In this document: positions 29,638-38,797 of the stretch, piece after piece
How positions within the stretch are numbered: the first letter of the stretch is position 1
Layout of the letters: each line of letters opens with the position of its first letter
DNA from: Sphingobacterium sp. ML3W
GTDB lineage: Bacteria > Bacteroidota > Bacteroidia > Sphingobacteriales > Sphingobacteriaceae
Length of the DNA stretch: 64,000 nucleotides
Direction: 5' to 3'
NCBI RefSeq assembly: GCF_029542085.1
Contig: NZ_CP107036.1
Coordinates: 1,364,001-1,428,000 of the forward strand
The notes under the pieces: model-generated
What the model was told of the DNA's origin: nothing
The model's input: the letters and a program-made list of their open reading frames with translations, nothing else
Database searches by the model: none
Program-made: the position numbers and the translations under genes

Positions 29638-29780
29638 TTGGTTATTTATTTACACGAATTGGTTATTACTAGCATGCTGACTGTAGGCGCTAAAATATAC
29701 AAGATGCATCGCTAAAAATTCATTATTCCCTTTATCCGATCATTCATAAGAATGAGCTAGCTATTCGCCAATTGGTTATT
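29638..29780 (-). repeat. three AATAACCAA words in the susC leader
   Basis: On the minus strand AATAACCAA occurs at 29638-29646, 29659-29667 and 29772-29780. The first two are 21 bases apart, and the third sits just after the -7 box, at the predicted transcription start. A related CTTATAACCAAT follows the transaldolase -7 box, and AATAACCAA also lies in the GH127 leader near 30102. It could be a conserved initially transcribed sequence. Function unknown. Confidence 0.35.
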
Positions 29781-29783
29781 AAG

Positions 29784-29853
29784 CAAAGCTATAGGTTTCA
29801 AAAAAAATGACCTTGCAACAAATAATTAAAAGAAGGGTAAAAATGTCTAAAAC
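29784..29853 (-). promoter_or_regulatory. promoter and predicted HTCS-1 operator of SusC-SusD-GH29 operon
   Basis: On the minus strand a TAGCTTTG -7 box (29784-29791) lies 21 bases downstream of the block at 29813-29853, which contains ACATTTTTACCCTTC and TTTGTTGCAA. The block differs from that at 3147-3187 at only 3 of 41 positions. Unlike the copy at 3158-3199 it is not part of a hairpin, so its conservation is not explained by a terminator. Confidence 0.6.
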
Positions 29854-30064
29854 CAGTAAATAACAGATTAATCCCGGGTTTCTTCAATGCAAGTTAGTCC
29901 CTCCGCCTAATTTGATCCACAGGAGACATAATCAATAACGCATCAATAGATGCAGGGTCATATTCACCAATAATTTTTGCCACAAATTAAAAGGCTGTAT
30001 TTGACCTGAAAAATAGGAAAATAATAAATGTAAAAAAAACACTTAAAAATAATTTCGTAATTTA

Positions 30065-30072
30065 TATCTTTG
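30065..30072 (+). promoter_or_regulatory. -7 box of GH127 promoter
   Basis: TATCTTTG matches the Bacteroidota -7 consensus TAnnTTTG, 88 bases before the GH127 ATG. No good TTTG -33 element lies at the usual distance, so the promoter may need an activator. The HTCS-1 block is not present here. Confidence 0.4.
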
Positions 30073-30159
30073 GAATACCAGTACATTAGCACATCATAAC
30101 CAATAACCAAATCGCTGAATAACATTATTAGGCAGCTGATTAGATACCCTGATTTTAAA

Positions 30160-32523
30160 ATGAAATTAAACAGCCGTTTTTCCCACACGATCCTTGCATT
30201 GTTCTTTTGTTCCTCTTTATTTGCACAGACATCCAAAGAGCTCAATTATTTCGATCTACAGGATGTCCGATTGTTACCAAGTCCCTTTTATCATGCCCAA
30301 CAGCTTGATTTGCAGTATTTATTGGATATGGATCCCGATCGTCTCCTCGCTCCATTCTTAAGGGAAGCGGGATTAGCAGTCGTTAAAGAGTCATATACCA
30401 ACTGGGAAAATACGGGTTTGGACGGTCATATTGGTGGTCATTATCTTTCCGCGCTTGCCAATATGTATTCCTCCACTGGAGATTTACGTATCAAAGAACG
30501 GCTTGATTATATGATTGTAAACCTGCAGCGCTGTCAGCAGGCAAATGGAAATGGCTATATCGGCGGTGTCCCCGGTGGTAAACGCATTTGGGAAGAAATT
30601 CATGCCGGAAATATCCAATCGAGTACGTTTAGCCTGAACGGAAAGTGGGTCCCGCTTTACAATATTCATAAAACCTATGCCGGATTACGGGACGTCTACT
30701 TGCTAACTGCTGATAAAAGCGCTAAAAATATGCTTATTGAGATGACTGATTGGGCTTGCAAATTGGTTTCTCAATTGTCTGATGCACAGGTGCAGGACAT
30801 GTTGCGCAGTGAACACGGTGGACTCAATGAAAGTTTTGCCGATGTTGCCGCAATTACCCAAAACCCCAAATACCTGGAGCTTGCGCGTAAATTCTCCCAT
30901 CAGTCTATCCTAGTTCCCTTAACAAAACATCAAGATAAATTAACGGGGCTACACGCCAATACGCAGATCCCAAAAGTCCTGGGTTTCGCCCGGATTGGGG
31001 AACTCTCCAAGGATGTGGAATGGACTGGCGCCGTACGCTACTTCTGGGATAATGTGGTATTACATAGATCCATTGCCATCGGCGGAAATAGCGTCAGTGA
31101 ACATTTTAATCCAACAAACGATTTCTCAAAGATGGTTCAGAGCATCGAAGGGCCCGAAACCTGTAATACCTACAATATGCTGCGGCTCACAAAAATGCTG
31201 TACCGTACAGAACCACAGGCCAAGTACATTGATTTTTACGAAAGGGCATTATACAATCATATTTTGTCGAGCCAGCATCCCGAACATGGGGGGCTTGTAT
31301 ACTTTACGCAGATCCGTCCTGGACATTATCGCGTCTATTCGCAACCGCAGACGAGTATGTGGTGCTGTGTTGGGTCGGGCATGGAAAACCATGCCAAGTA
31401 TGGCGAAATGATTTATGCGCATAAACAGGATGACTTGTACGTCAATCTCTTTGTTCCCTCCCAATTGCATTGGAAAGAAAAGGACATCGAGATTATTCAG
31501 GACAACAACTTTCCAAAGGAAGCGTATACCTCGCTGATCATTAATTCCAAAAGAAAACATGAATTTACACTTTATCTGCGCAGACCTAAATGGTTGAAAG
31601 ATAATCCCAAAATTTCAATAAATGGAAAGCCTTATCCCGTTACGGAGTCCACGGAAACACATGTCATCATAAAACGAGTCTGGAAGCCCGGCGATCGCCT
31701 GCGTATGGAATTACCGATGGAAATCCAGACTGAACAGTTGCCTGACCAAAGCAACTATTACAGCATATCCTATGGGCCTGTTGTGCTCGCTGCACGTTCG
31801 GGAACAAGTGATCTCAAAGGACTAAAGGCCGACGATAGCCGGATGGGTCATATCGCATCCGGAAAACAGATCCCTTTGCGCGATATCCCTATCCTTGTCA
31901 CTGATTCTAAAGCGATCCCGACACTTATTCACCCTATCTCCGACAGACCATTGCATTTTACACTCACAGGACTTCGTCAGGGCAAAGACACGGTAAACAT
32001 GGAACTTGAACCTTTCTATGGTCTTCATGATAGTAGGTATATCCTGTATTGGCCACAAACAACTGCCAGCCAACTTCAACAGCTGCAGGATAAAATTGAA
32101 AGGGATGAACGCGAAAGCCTTGCCCTCACTGCAATCACGGTGGACAAGGTGATTGCGGGTGAACAACAGCCGGAATCGGATCATTTCTTTCGGGAAGAAA
32201 GTAGCAAGGCCGGGAGCACTGACGATACGCGTTGGCGTGAAACCAGCGGCTGGTTCAGTTACCAGCTAAAAAATACAGATGCTAGTGCACTATACCTGAA
32301 GTATATGACAGATACTGCGCTGCGGACCAGCGAAATCTGGATCAATGGAATCCTTGTTGAAACCCTAAAGAGCACTGATAGCAGTGCTGTTGTTAAAACC
32401 TCGCGCATAAAGCTTCCCAAAGGAAGTACTGCTATGTCGACAATAGAGGTAAAAATCAAGGGGACATCAACGTCCCCCAGTCATAAAATTTTAGAAATAC
32501 GGACACTCCGCTCGGATGAATAG
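30160..32523 (+). CDS. GH127 beta-L-arabinofuranosidase
   Basis: This 787-residue secreted protein (signal peptide ending LFAQT) releases terminal beta-L-arabinofuranose in characterised members of the family. The zinc/cysteine catalytic set is present: Glu333 and Cys335 in GPETCNTYN, and Cys402-Cys403 in MWCCVGSG, matching the Glu-Cys-Cys-Cys pattern of the Bifidobacterium enzyme, where the first cysteine of the pair is the nucleophile. An (alpha/alpha)6 domain is followed by beta-sandwiches and a C-terminal beta domain (about 670-787) of the kind added in Bacteroidota members. It is a single gene, divergent from susC and convergent with GH2, with a stop only 5 bases from that of GH2. Confidence 0.92.
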   Translation: MKLNSRFSHTILALFFCSSLFAQTSKELNYFDLQDVRLLPSPFYHAQQLDLQYLLDMDPDRLLAPFLREAGLAVVKESYTNWENTGLDGHIGGHYLSALANMYSSTGDLRIKERLDYMIVNLQRCQQANGNGYIGGVPGGKRIWEEIHAGNIQSSTFSLNGKWVPLYNIHKTYAGLRDVYLLTADKSAKNMLIEMTDWACKLVSQLSDAQVQDMLRSEHGGLNESFADVAAITQNPKYLELARKFSHQSILVPLTKHQDKLTGLHANTQIPKVLGFARIGELSKDVEWTGAVRYFWDNVVLHRSIAIGGNSVSEHFNPTNDFSKMVQSIEGPETCNTYNMLRLTKMLYRTEPQAKYIDFYERALYNHILSSQHPEHGGLVYFTQIRPGHYRVYSQPQTSMWCCVGSGMENHAKYGEMIYAHKQDDLYVNLFVPSQLHWKEKDIEIIQDNNFPKEAYTSLIINSKRKHEFTLYLRRPKWLKDNPKISINGKPYPVTESTETHVIIKRVWKPGDRLRMELPMEIQTEQLPDQSNYYSISYGPVVLAARSGTSDLKGLKADDSRMGHIASGKQIPLRDIPILVTDSKAIPTLIHPISDRPLHFTLTGLRQGKDTVNMELEPFYGLHDSRYILYWPQTTASQLQQLQDKIERDERESLALTAITVDKVIAGEQQPESDHFFREESSKAGSTDDTRWRETSGWFSYQLKNTDASALYLKYMTDTALRTSEIWINGILVETLKSTDSSAVVKTSRIKLPKGSTAMSTIEVKIKGTSTSPSHKILEIRTLRSDE

Positions 32524-32528
32524 GCCCA

Positions 32529-35030
32529 TCAGTTAACGCTATAGGATACCGTGGCGGCTTTCAGCCAGGGTGAGGTCAGCCGAATGGTAATCTGGTCCCC
32601 CGATTTGCCCGTTGATTGTACATAAACGATCATTTTGCCTTGATGGACCCGCTGTTTATTATCCGTATAATCACCCATATCGGCATTATTTCCGGCCTCC
32701 ATACCCAATAAACGTGCATTTCCAGTAATATCGCAGGTAATTTCATCTTCCGAAAGAACCACGGGAATGCCCTTTTCATCGACAAGCTGCACCATTAGCT
32801 GCAGCAGACCGTCCGCTTTAATCGACGGATCCCCAACAAGTACCGCCTGAATGGATGCCGGCCGCTGGCTGGATTGAATCGCATGGCGGACAACTTCTTT
32901 TCCATTGCTGTCCAGCCCGATCACTTCCAGCCTACCAGTGGCATAAGGGATATCCCAAAAGATAATTCCTGTTTTTGCATCGTATTTTTTCTCTTCACCC
33001 ACGGTCTGCCCATTCAGTGTTAGCCGGGCTGCAGCACTATTGGTATAGCAGACCACCCGGATCAGCTGATCGTCCTGATAATTCCAGATTGGCCAGGCAT
33101 CCATCGAGGGTTTTTCGTTTTTTCGTTGTTGCTGCTCAGTTTCCGAAGCTGACCACACATCCGTCCTCGTGGTCGCTCCTGCCAATGGATAGGTTCCCAG
33201 ATAAGCCATGGGTTTTTCTGCCCACAGAGATTGGCGAAAATATCCCCTGGGTTTGATAAAGCCAGCAAAATCAAGTAAGCCCGAATAAAAACCACGCGAA
33301 GGCCAACGGCCCGATTCGCCCAGATAGTCGATCCCCGTCCACAGGAACTGTCCAAATATATGCGCATTGTCGCGTACAGCCAGCCACGCTGGAAGATCAT
33401 GCCGATTTTCACTACCAAATATGACACGCGTCGGGTAACGCTGGTGGTCTTCCTGATATCGGCTCTCCGTATAATTGTACCCCGCAATATCAAGCGCTCC
33501 GGGGTAGGCCGTTTCATTGGACATGGCTACACCTGCTAGCCCTGCCGTTACCGCCCTGCTGCGATCGTATTTTTTTACCACAGTCACGAGGCGTTTGGCA
33601 ATATCGCCCAAACGCATGGCGTCCGGTGCATCTTTTTTATAACCCCCATAAGAGGCCTGGGTAAAACCACCTTCTTTTTTCTCGCCATTTAAAATCGGAT
33701 GGGAATAGGGATCATTGGGATAATCTACTTCATTGCCTATGCTCCAGGCAAATATCGACAGGTGATTCCGGTCCCTTTGGACCATATCGGCCAAATCCCG
33801 CTCCCCCCACTCTTCAAAAAAATCGTACGCTCCTTCAAAACCAGGTACGCCGACGTTCCAGCCCTGTAGCCACTTTCGTTTCGGAAATTCCCATTCATCA
33901 AATGCTTCATCCATGACCAACAGACCAAGCTCATCACATAAATTATAAAGTGAGGTCGCCTGTGGGTTGTGGCTCGTACGCACGGCGTTAACACCCAGTG
34001 ACTTTAGCGTGAGTAAGCGACGCTTCCACACTTCGGTATAGACCTCGGCACCGAGGACACCGGCATCGTGATGCAAGCAGACACCTTTCACTTTCATCCA
34101 TTGGTTGTTTAAGGCAAAGCCTTTATCCGGATCAAAGGTAAAGGTCCTAAAACCGGTCTTTACTTCAGACTGATCTATCTGTTTACCTTTTTGCCAAAGC
34201 GTCGTCCGCAATGTATATTGTATAGGCTGCGTTAAGCTCCACAGCTTTGGATTTGATGCTGTCAATTTCAGGTCTAAGCGTGCTTTATCTGCAGCAGCGA
34301 TAGTAAGCTGCCCGGATTTTTTCTCAATGAGCCTGCCTTCGGCATCGATGAGCTCCTGCTGCACGGTAACTGGGCTACGCAATGACGAACTGTTGACCAC
34401 CGTAATTTCAGTATGGAGTACTCCTTTCCCACCCTTAAGTTCCGGATAGGCATATACCCCCCATTGATCCAGATGCACCTGATCGGCCTTGACGACCCAA
34501 ACATCCCGATAGATGCCAGATCCAGTGTACCAGCGCGAATCCGCACTTTTGTTATGGTCGACCTTGACCGCAATGGTATTTTCCTTTCCGAATTCAATAT
34601 ACGGGCTGATGTCATAAGAAAATGATACGTAGCCATTGGGGCGCTTACCGACAGATTTTCCGTTGACAAAAACTTCACTGCGGTTGTAAACACCTTCAAA
34701 ATAAAGAAAGATCTTCTTTCCTTGGTCTTCAGCAGGTATGGACAGTTGTTTTCGGTACCAGCCTATACCGCCGGGTAAATATCCGGTGGCGCTGGCCAGG
34801 CTTGGACTCAAGGGCTGCTTCACGCCCCAGTCATGGGGTAGCCTAACCGATTTCCAGGACTGCTCGTTTATTGCTGTTGCGCTTTGTGCTGCTCCTGCGG
34901 TTTCTAACTGGAACTGCCAGTCTGCGTTGATCCGCTGAGCGACACCAAAACCCGGCTGGGCGTAAACGGAGCTCAGCCCGATTAAAACTGATGCAGCAAG
35001 GATCGCTATATTTTTTATTATTATGCTCAT
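32529..35030 (-). CDS. GH2 beta-galactosidase-type glycosidase
   Basis: This 833-residue secreted retaining glycosidase has a signal peptide ending SVYAQ. Domain order is an N-terminal jelly-roll sugar-binding domain (RLPHDWGV, GIGWYRKQL, EVFVNGKSVG), an immunoglobulin-like domain, a TIM barrel and C-terminal beta domains (DUF4982-like and Big-like). The acid/base is Glu434 in WSIGNEVDY and the nucleophile is Glu541 in IFGSENRH. KGVCLHHDAGVLGAE and RTSHNP are typical of Bacteroidota GH2 beta-galactosidases. It is last in the SusC-SusD-GH43-GH2 operon, 33 bases after the GH43 gene. Activity on beta-galactosyl or alpha-L-arabinopyranosyl side chains is possible, and the sequence does not separate them. 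Confidence 0.9.
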   Translation of the reverse strand: MSIIIKNIAILAASVLIGLSSVYAQPGFGVAQRINADWQFQLETAGAAQSATAINEQSWKSVRLPHDWGVKQPLSPSLASATGYLPGGIGWYRKQLSIPAEDQGKKIFLYFEGVYNRSEVFVNGKSVGKRPNGYVSFSYDISPYIEFGKENTIAVKVDHNKSADSRWYTGSGIYRDVWVVKADQVHLDQWGVYAYPELKGGKGVLHTEITVVNSSSLRSPVTVQQELIDAEGRLIEKKSGQLTIAAADKARLDLKLTASNPKLWSLTQPIQYTLRTTLWQKGKQIDQSEVKTGFRTFTFDPDKGFALNNQWMKVKGVCLHHDAGVLGAEVYTEVWKRRLLTLKSLGVNAVRTSHNPQATSLYNLCDELGLLVMDEAFDEWEFPKRKWLQGWNVGVPGFEGAYDFFEEWGERDLADMVQRDRNHLSIFAWSIGNEVDYPNDPYSHPILNGEKKEGGFTQASYGGYKKDAPDAMRLGDIAKRLVTVVKKYDRSRAVTAGLAGVAMSNETAYPGALDIAGYNYTESRYQEDHQRYPTRVIFGSENRHDLPAWLAVRDNAHIFGQFLWTGIDYLGESGRWPSRGFYSGLLDFAGFIKPRGYFRQSLWAEKPMAYLGTYPLAGATTRTDVWSASETEQQQRKNEKPSMDAWPIWNYQDDQLIRVVCYTNSAAARLTLNGQTVGEEKKYDAKTGIIFWDIPYATGRLEVIGLDSNGKEVVRHAIQSSQRPASIQAVLVGDPSIKADGLLQLMVQLVDEKGIPVVLSEDEITCDITGNARLLGMEAGNNADMGDYTDNKQRVHQGKMIVYVQSTGKSGDQITIRLTSPWLKAATVSYSVN

Positions 35031-35063
35031 GTTATGTAGTCGTTTAGGTTGATCTGATTGATA

Positions 35064-36965
35064 TTAATGGGTTGGAATGACAGGTACGATCTGGCCATTT
35101 GCATCGAAATAAAGCCGATCCATGCATACTTCCCGATGGAAACCTGCTGCATCCCCCATCCTGATCCCATTTGGATAATTAAACCGATGATAGACAATAT
35201 ACCATTCGTCAGTTCCGGGCACCTGCAAGACCGAGTTATGACCAGTACCATAGATTCCTTTCGCCGGATCTTTTTGCAAGATCAGATTGTTCTCGGGCAC
35301 CCGGATCGGACCATAGGGAGAGGTTGATGTCCCATAGCGAACCCGGTAATTCTCGCTGCGGGTATCATCTTCTGACCAGAGAAAATAGTATATTCCATTG
35401 CGAAAGATCACATATACCCCTTCACGAAATGTTTTGTCAGGCGTCAATACCTTCATTGTATTCTTTTTGATGGAGACCATATCCTTATTTAGTTCGGCAA
35501 CGGCAAGGTAACCGTTCCCCCAATACAAATAACTTTTACCTGACTTGGGGTCATTGAACACCGCCGGATCGATCTCCTGCCCGCCAGTTACGCCGGGAGG
35601 TTTGAAATCGATCAACGGTGTGCCCGAGTCCTTGAATGGTCCCGTTGGCTGGTCCGCTACGGCGACACCGATTTTCTGCGCCGCCGTAAAATAGTAGTAA
35701 TATTTATAGTCGCCTTTGACTTTTTTCTCGGTGATCGTTGGTGCCCATGCATGTCGTGGTCCCCAGGCAACCTCTTTTTTAAGATCTAGGATGACACCCT
35801 CATCCTTCCAATGGATAAGATCGGCCGAAGAAAAGGTCTTAAAATAGTGGCCGCCCCAGCCATCAAATCCATCACTTGTTGGATAGATATAATATCTTTT
35901 GGTTTTGTTGGCGTAAAGAATATCGGGATCTGCATAAAAGCCGTCCAGAATTGGGTTCTTTTTCAGCGCAAGCGGTATATCCTTGGGTTTGCCCCAATGA
36001 GACGTCAACTGGGTCAGCTCATCTCTGGAAAGGGGTATGATGGTTCCATGACGGGGATGAAAATCCATATCAATCTCTTGGTCGATCACTTTAAAACGAT
36101 CGAGATCATCGGAAACACAGAATTGGTATTTTCCTTTACCATACACATCATACATCAGGATATATTGGTCCGACTGATTTCGCTTGAAAACACTTGATCC
36201 TTCCACGGCATCCTTTGTTTGCTGCTTATACCCAGGCTGTTCGATCCATTTTCCCGACGTCAGGGAATCGGTCATGGCAAGTTTGATTCCATTGCCGTGA
36301 CCTTCCGTTTTGTAGAAGAGGTAAAACAGGCCATTCTTTTCGATAATATCGCCATCAATACAGGATTTACCGTTTTTAGGTACGAAGAGCACTTTTGGTT
36401 CCGTTTCAAAATCGGTAAAATCTTTATTCGCATAGGCATAATAGATGATGTCGGGACCGTTTCCATGCTGCATGGACCAATAGACCATATATTTTCCTGC
36501 CGCCGAATCAAAAATGGTCTGTGGCGCCCATACACGCTTCAGATCGTCCTGCCCAGTGAATCGCTGCTGGAAATCGATGGCCTGATGCGACCAGTGCAGC
36601 AGATCCTGCGATTTTAGCAGGACCATACCGCGATTGGAATCCCAGCCCTTGGAGGAGGTCATATCGGTCAGTACCATATAGAATGTCTTTCCATCCTCAG
36701 CACGGAGAATATGCGGATCCCTGACACCTCCGGTTTTACTGATGGTCTTCGAATCCAGTACAGGACGATTACCGTTCAACGCACGGTAGGTATAACCATC
36801 GGTGCTAATGGCAAAACAGACAGCTTCATCTGCCACAGCATTGCCCTTAAAATAAGCAAATAAATAACCGGCAAAATCCTTTTCGGTCGGCCCCTGCCTA
36901 TATTCCTGCGCGTATGCCGATGCCACAATATTCATCAATAAAAATGCTATAACCGTAAATCGCAT
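35064..36965 (-). CDS. tandem GH43-GH43 protein (two five-bladed propellers)
   Basis: This 633-residue secreted protein has a signal peptide ending SAYAQ and two complete GH43-like propellers. Module 1 spans about 25-325, with Asp83 in GGVRDPHIL, an acidic pair Asp204/Asp206 in SCIDGDII and Glu255 in DAVEGSSV. Module 2 spans about 336-630, with Asp346 in FYADPDIL, Asp466 in QEIDPAVF and Glu515 in FREGVYVI, a canonical base, pKa modulator and acid triad. Both modules look able to work. GH43 enzymes hydrolyse alpha-L-arabinofuranosides or beta-xylosides, and the two modules may differ in specificity. A single-domain GH43 is usually about 320 residues, so this is a fusion. A hairpin separates it from susD. 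Confidence 0.87.
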   Translation of the reverse strand: MRFTVIAFLLMNIVASAYAQEYRQGPTEKDFAGYLFAYFKGNAVADEAVCFAISTDGYTYRALNGNRPVLDSKTISKTGGVRDPHILRAEDGKTFYMVLTDMTSSKGWDSNRGMVLLKSQDLLHWSHQAIDFQQRFTGQDDLKRVWAPQTIFDSAAGKYMVYWSMQHGNGPDIIYYAYANKDFTDFETEPKVLFVPKNGKSCIDGDIIEKNGLFYLFYKTEGHGNGIKLAMTDSLTSGKWIEQPGYKQQTKDAVEGSSVFKRNQSDQYILMYDVYGKGKYQFCVSDDLDRFKVIDQEIDMDFHPRHGTIIPLSRDELTQLTSHWGKPKDIPLALKKNPILDGFYADPDILYANKTKRYYIYPTSDGFDGWGGHYFKTFSSADLIHWKDEGVILDLKKEVAWGPRHAWAPTITEKKVKGDYKYYYYFTAAQKIGVAVADQPTGPFKDSGTPLIDFKPPGVTGGQEIDPAVFNDPKSGKSYLYWGNGYLAVAELNKDMVSIKKNTMKVLTPDKTFREGVYVIFRNGIYYFLWSEDDTRSENYRVRYGTSTSPYGPIRVPENNLILQKDPAKGIYGTGHNSVLQVPGTDEWYIVYHRFNYPNGIRMGDAAGFHREVCMDRLYFDANGQIVPVIPTH

Positions 36966-37004
36966 GTATAAAATAATTTAGTAAAGGTTGCTTGATCTGA
37001 CAAA

Positions 37005-37038
37005 GATGCGCTGGTTCCGAAAAGGGTCCCAGCGCATC
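37005..37038 (-). other. intercistronic hairpin between susD and GH43-GH43
   Basis: GATGCGCTGG (37005-37014) and CCAGCGCATC (37029-37038) form a perfect GC-rich 10-bp stem with a 14-base loop, 28 bases after the SusD stop and 39 bases before the GH43 ATG. Read in the operon direction it is followed by only TTTGT, so it is more likely a stabilising or attenuating stem than a full terminator. Confidence 0.6.
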
Positions 37039-37066
37039 GAGTAAGTCTTTTTTTGATTAACTAACA

Positions 37067-38782
37067 TTAATAACCGGGATTTTGTTCCAGTTGTCCGTTC
37101 GAGGACAAAATCTCTGCGCGCGGTATCGGGAGCCAATAATGTTTCTCTTCAAACCGGCGGCCCGATAATGCTTCTTTTCGCGTATAGGTAAGCCCATTAT
37201 TTCCTTTTGTCACCGTTATTCCGGAGGCTGGCATATTCTCTGTTATGTTGGCGATTTTCCATCTTCTTACGTCATAAAAACGGTGTTCTTCGAAGGCCAG
37301 CTCTATCCGGCGTTCGTAGCGCAACAGTTTTCTAAATTCATCTTTCGATTGCCCAACAGGGATTTCAGGCATCTCTACAGAAGGTCTTGTCCGAACTAAA
37401 TTTAATGCCTGTCTAGCTGTAAGACTACTACCTGCGGGTAGCATATCCGGACCATAGGCTTCATTAGCCGCCTCCGCAAAATTTAACAGGATCTCCGCAT
37501 AACGAAAATAATTCCACGGTTGAAATCCCGCATTTCCCCAAGGATTTTCCAACGGATAGGCATCATTCATAAACTTGCGCAGATAATAACCGGTTTTCGA
37601 TGTGTTCCAGTTATCCCTGCCCTCCCTGCTATCCTGTCCACCCGGTATAAATGTTTCAACCGCGCGTCCTCTGTACATCGAACCATTATGTAGGATTGTT
37701 GCATCAAAGCGTGGATCACGATTGACATAGGGATTATTGGGATCGTATCCTGAAGCAGTGTTTACAGTTCCATCCTCATTCAAGGGAGCTAGACCATTTT
37801 TCATCTGATAAGCGTCCACCAGATTCTGGTAAGGCGTATTTCCACCCCAACCCCCATAGCCGTTCGGTCCGTTTGCAATCTCTAAATGCACATGATTAGC
37901 ATTTTTGGTATAATAACGGGCAAAGATAGTTTCCGGATTCCGGTCAGTCAAAAATAGGGACTGGTATCCGCCCGTATACAGGCTGTATTTATTTAGCGAA
38001 ATCACCTCTTGTGCTGCCTGAGCCGCGGCAGCCCAGGTACCCACGTTATAGAGAGGGCTCGCTGCATACAGCAGTAGTCTTGATTTTAATGCCATTGCGG
38101 CAGCCTTGGTAGCCCGGCCGGTAACCCAGCTGTTGTCATTGTTATCCAGCGGCAGTTTTTCAATTGCTTCGTCCAATTCTCTTATCACATAATCCATTCC
38201 TTCCTGAATAGACTTCCGCTCAAAAAGGCTTGCAGTACTTAAGTCATCTTTCAAACCATACACGGTATCGCCCATCAAGACAACCCGGCCAAAGTTCCGA
38301 ATGAGATCGTGATACCGAAATGCCCTGATAAACTGTAGCTCACCTTCAAGATGCCGTTTATGTGAAGAACTCATCTGAATAGCAGTCAGTACTTTTTTTG
38401 CATAATTACATTCACGGATACTGCGGTAGCTACGGGCCCAAAGTGATCCGGCGGCGCCTAAATTTTCAGGCGATAACTGCCCCCGGATAATGAGCCAAGT
38501 ATTATCATCATTGGTATACATGGATTCATCAGACAGTGAAGACCAAAGGGCGTATTCAAATCCACGTCCAAACCCCGGATTAGTCCCGTCGGCCTCACTT
38601 GATATAATTTTTTCACCGATGTATCTGTTGATAATAAAAGCTTCCAATACAGCTGTATCTGTCTCAATTGCTTCTGTCGATATTCTGTCTGTCGCCGTAA
38701 CATCCAATAGATTTTTGTTGCAGGCGGAGAAGACTGTCAGTCCCAAGCCCAAAGGCACAATATACTTAGTTATAAATTTCAT
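37067..38782 (-). CDS. SusD-like glycan-binding lipoprotein
   Basis: This 571-residue SusD/RagB-family lipoprotein has lipobox VFSAC with Cys21. Typical segments are ELQFIRAFRYHDLIRNFG, AMALKSRLLLYAASPLYN, YFRYAEILLNFAEAANEA, ALNLVRTRPS and the C-terminal RYERRIELAFEEHRFYDVRRWKI. It lies 15 bases downstream of its SusC partner. It should bind oligosaccharides processed by the GH43-GH43 and GH2 proteins encoded next, probably arabinan- or arabinogalactan-like (inference). Confidence 0.91.
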   Translation of the reverse strand: MKFITKYIVPLGLGLTVFSACNKNLLDVTATDRISTEAIETDTAVLEAFIINRYIGEKIISSEADGTNPGFGRGFEYALWSSLSDESMYTNDDNTWLIIRGQLSPENLGAAGSLWARSYRSIRECNYAKKVLTAIQMSSSHKRHLEGELQFIRAFRYHDLIRNFGRVVLMGDTVYGLKDDLSTASLFERKSIQEGMDYVIRELDEAIEKLPLDNNDNSWVTGRATKAAAMALKSRLLLYAASPLYNVGTWAAAAQAAQEVISLNKYSLYTGGYQSLFLTDRNPETIFARYYTKNANHVHLEIANGPNGYGGWGGNTPYQNLVDAYQMKNGLAPLNEDGTVNTASGYDPNNPYVNRDPRFDATILHNGSMYRGRAVETFIPGGQDSREGRDNWNTSKTGYYLRKFMNDAYPLENPWGNAGFQPWNYFRYAEILLNFAEAANEAYGPDMLPAGSSLTARQALNLVRTRPSVEMPEIPVGQSKDEFRKLLRYERRIELAFEEHRFYDVRRWKIANITENMPASGITVTKGNNGLTYTRKEALSGRRFEEKHYWLPIPRAEILSSNGQLEQNPGY

Positions 38783-38797
38783 TGCTTAAGTTCCTTT

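Larger units (their letters stand above)
29593..30159. other. 567-bp divergent intergenic region, susC / GH127
   Basis: The region contains the leader repeats (29638-29780), the shared operator and promoter of the susC operon (29784-29853), and a separate -7 box for GH127 (30065-30072). About 29855-29990 shows nothing I can name. A 93-codon frame on the minus strand overlapping the GH127 start has no family features. Confidence 0.6.

Noticed and set aside
30000..30017. TTTGACCTGAAAAATAGG upstream of GH127, like one half of the HTCS-2 repeat
   Set aside because: Only one half is present, the second copy at +22 is absent and the distance to the -7 box is 47 rather than 20 bases. Too weak to call.
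29964..30245. 93-codon minus-strand frame over the GH127 start
   Set aside because: It is antisense to the GH127 signal peptide and promoter, AT-rich, with no family features. It is explained by chance in AT-rich DNA.
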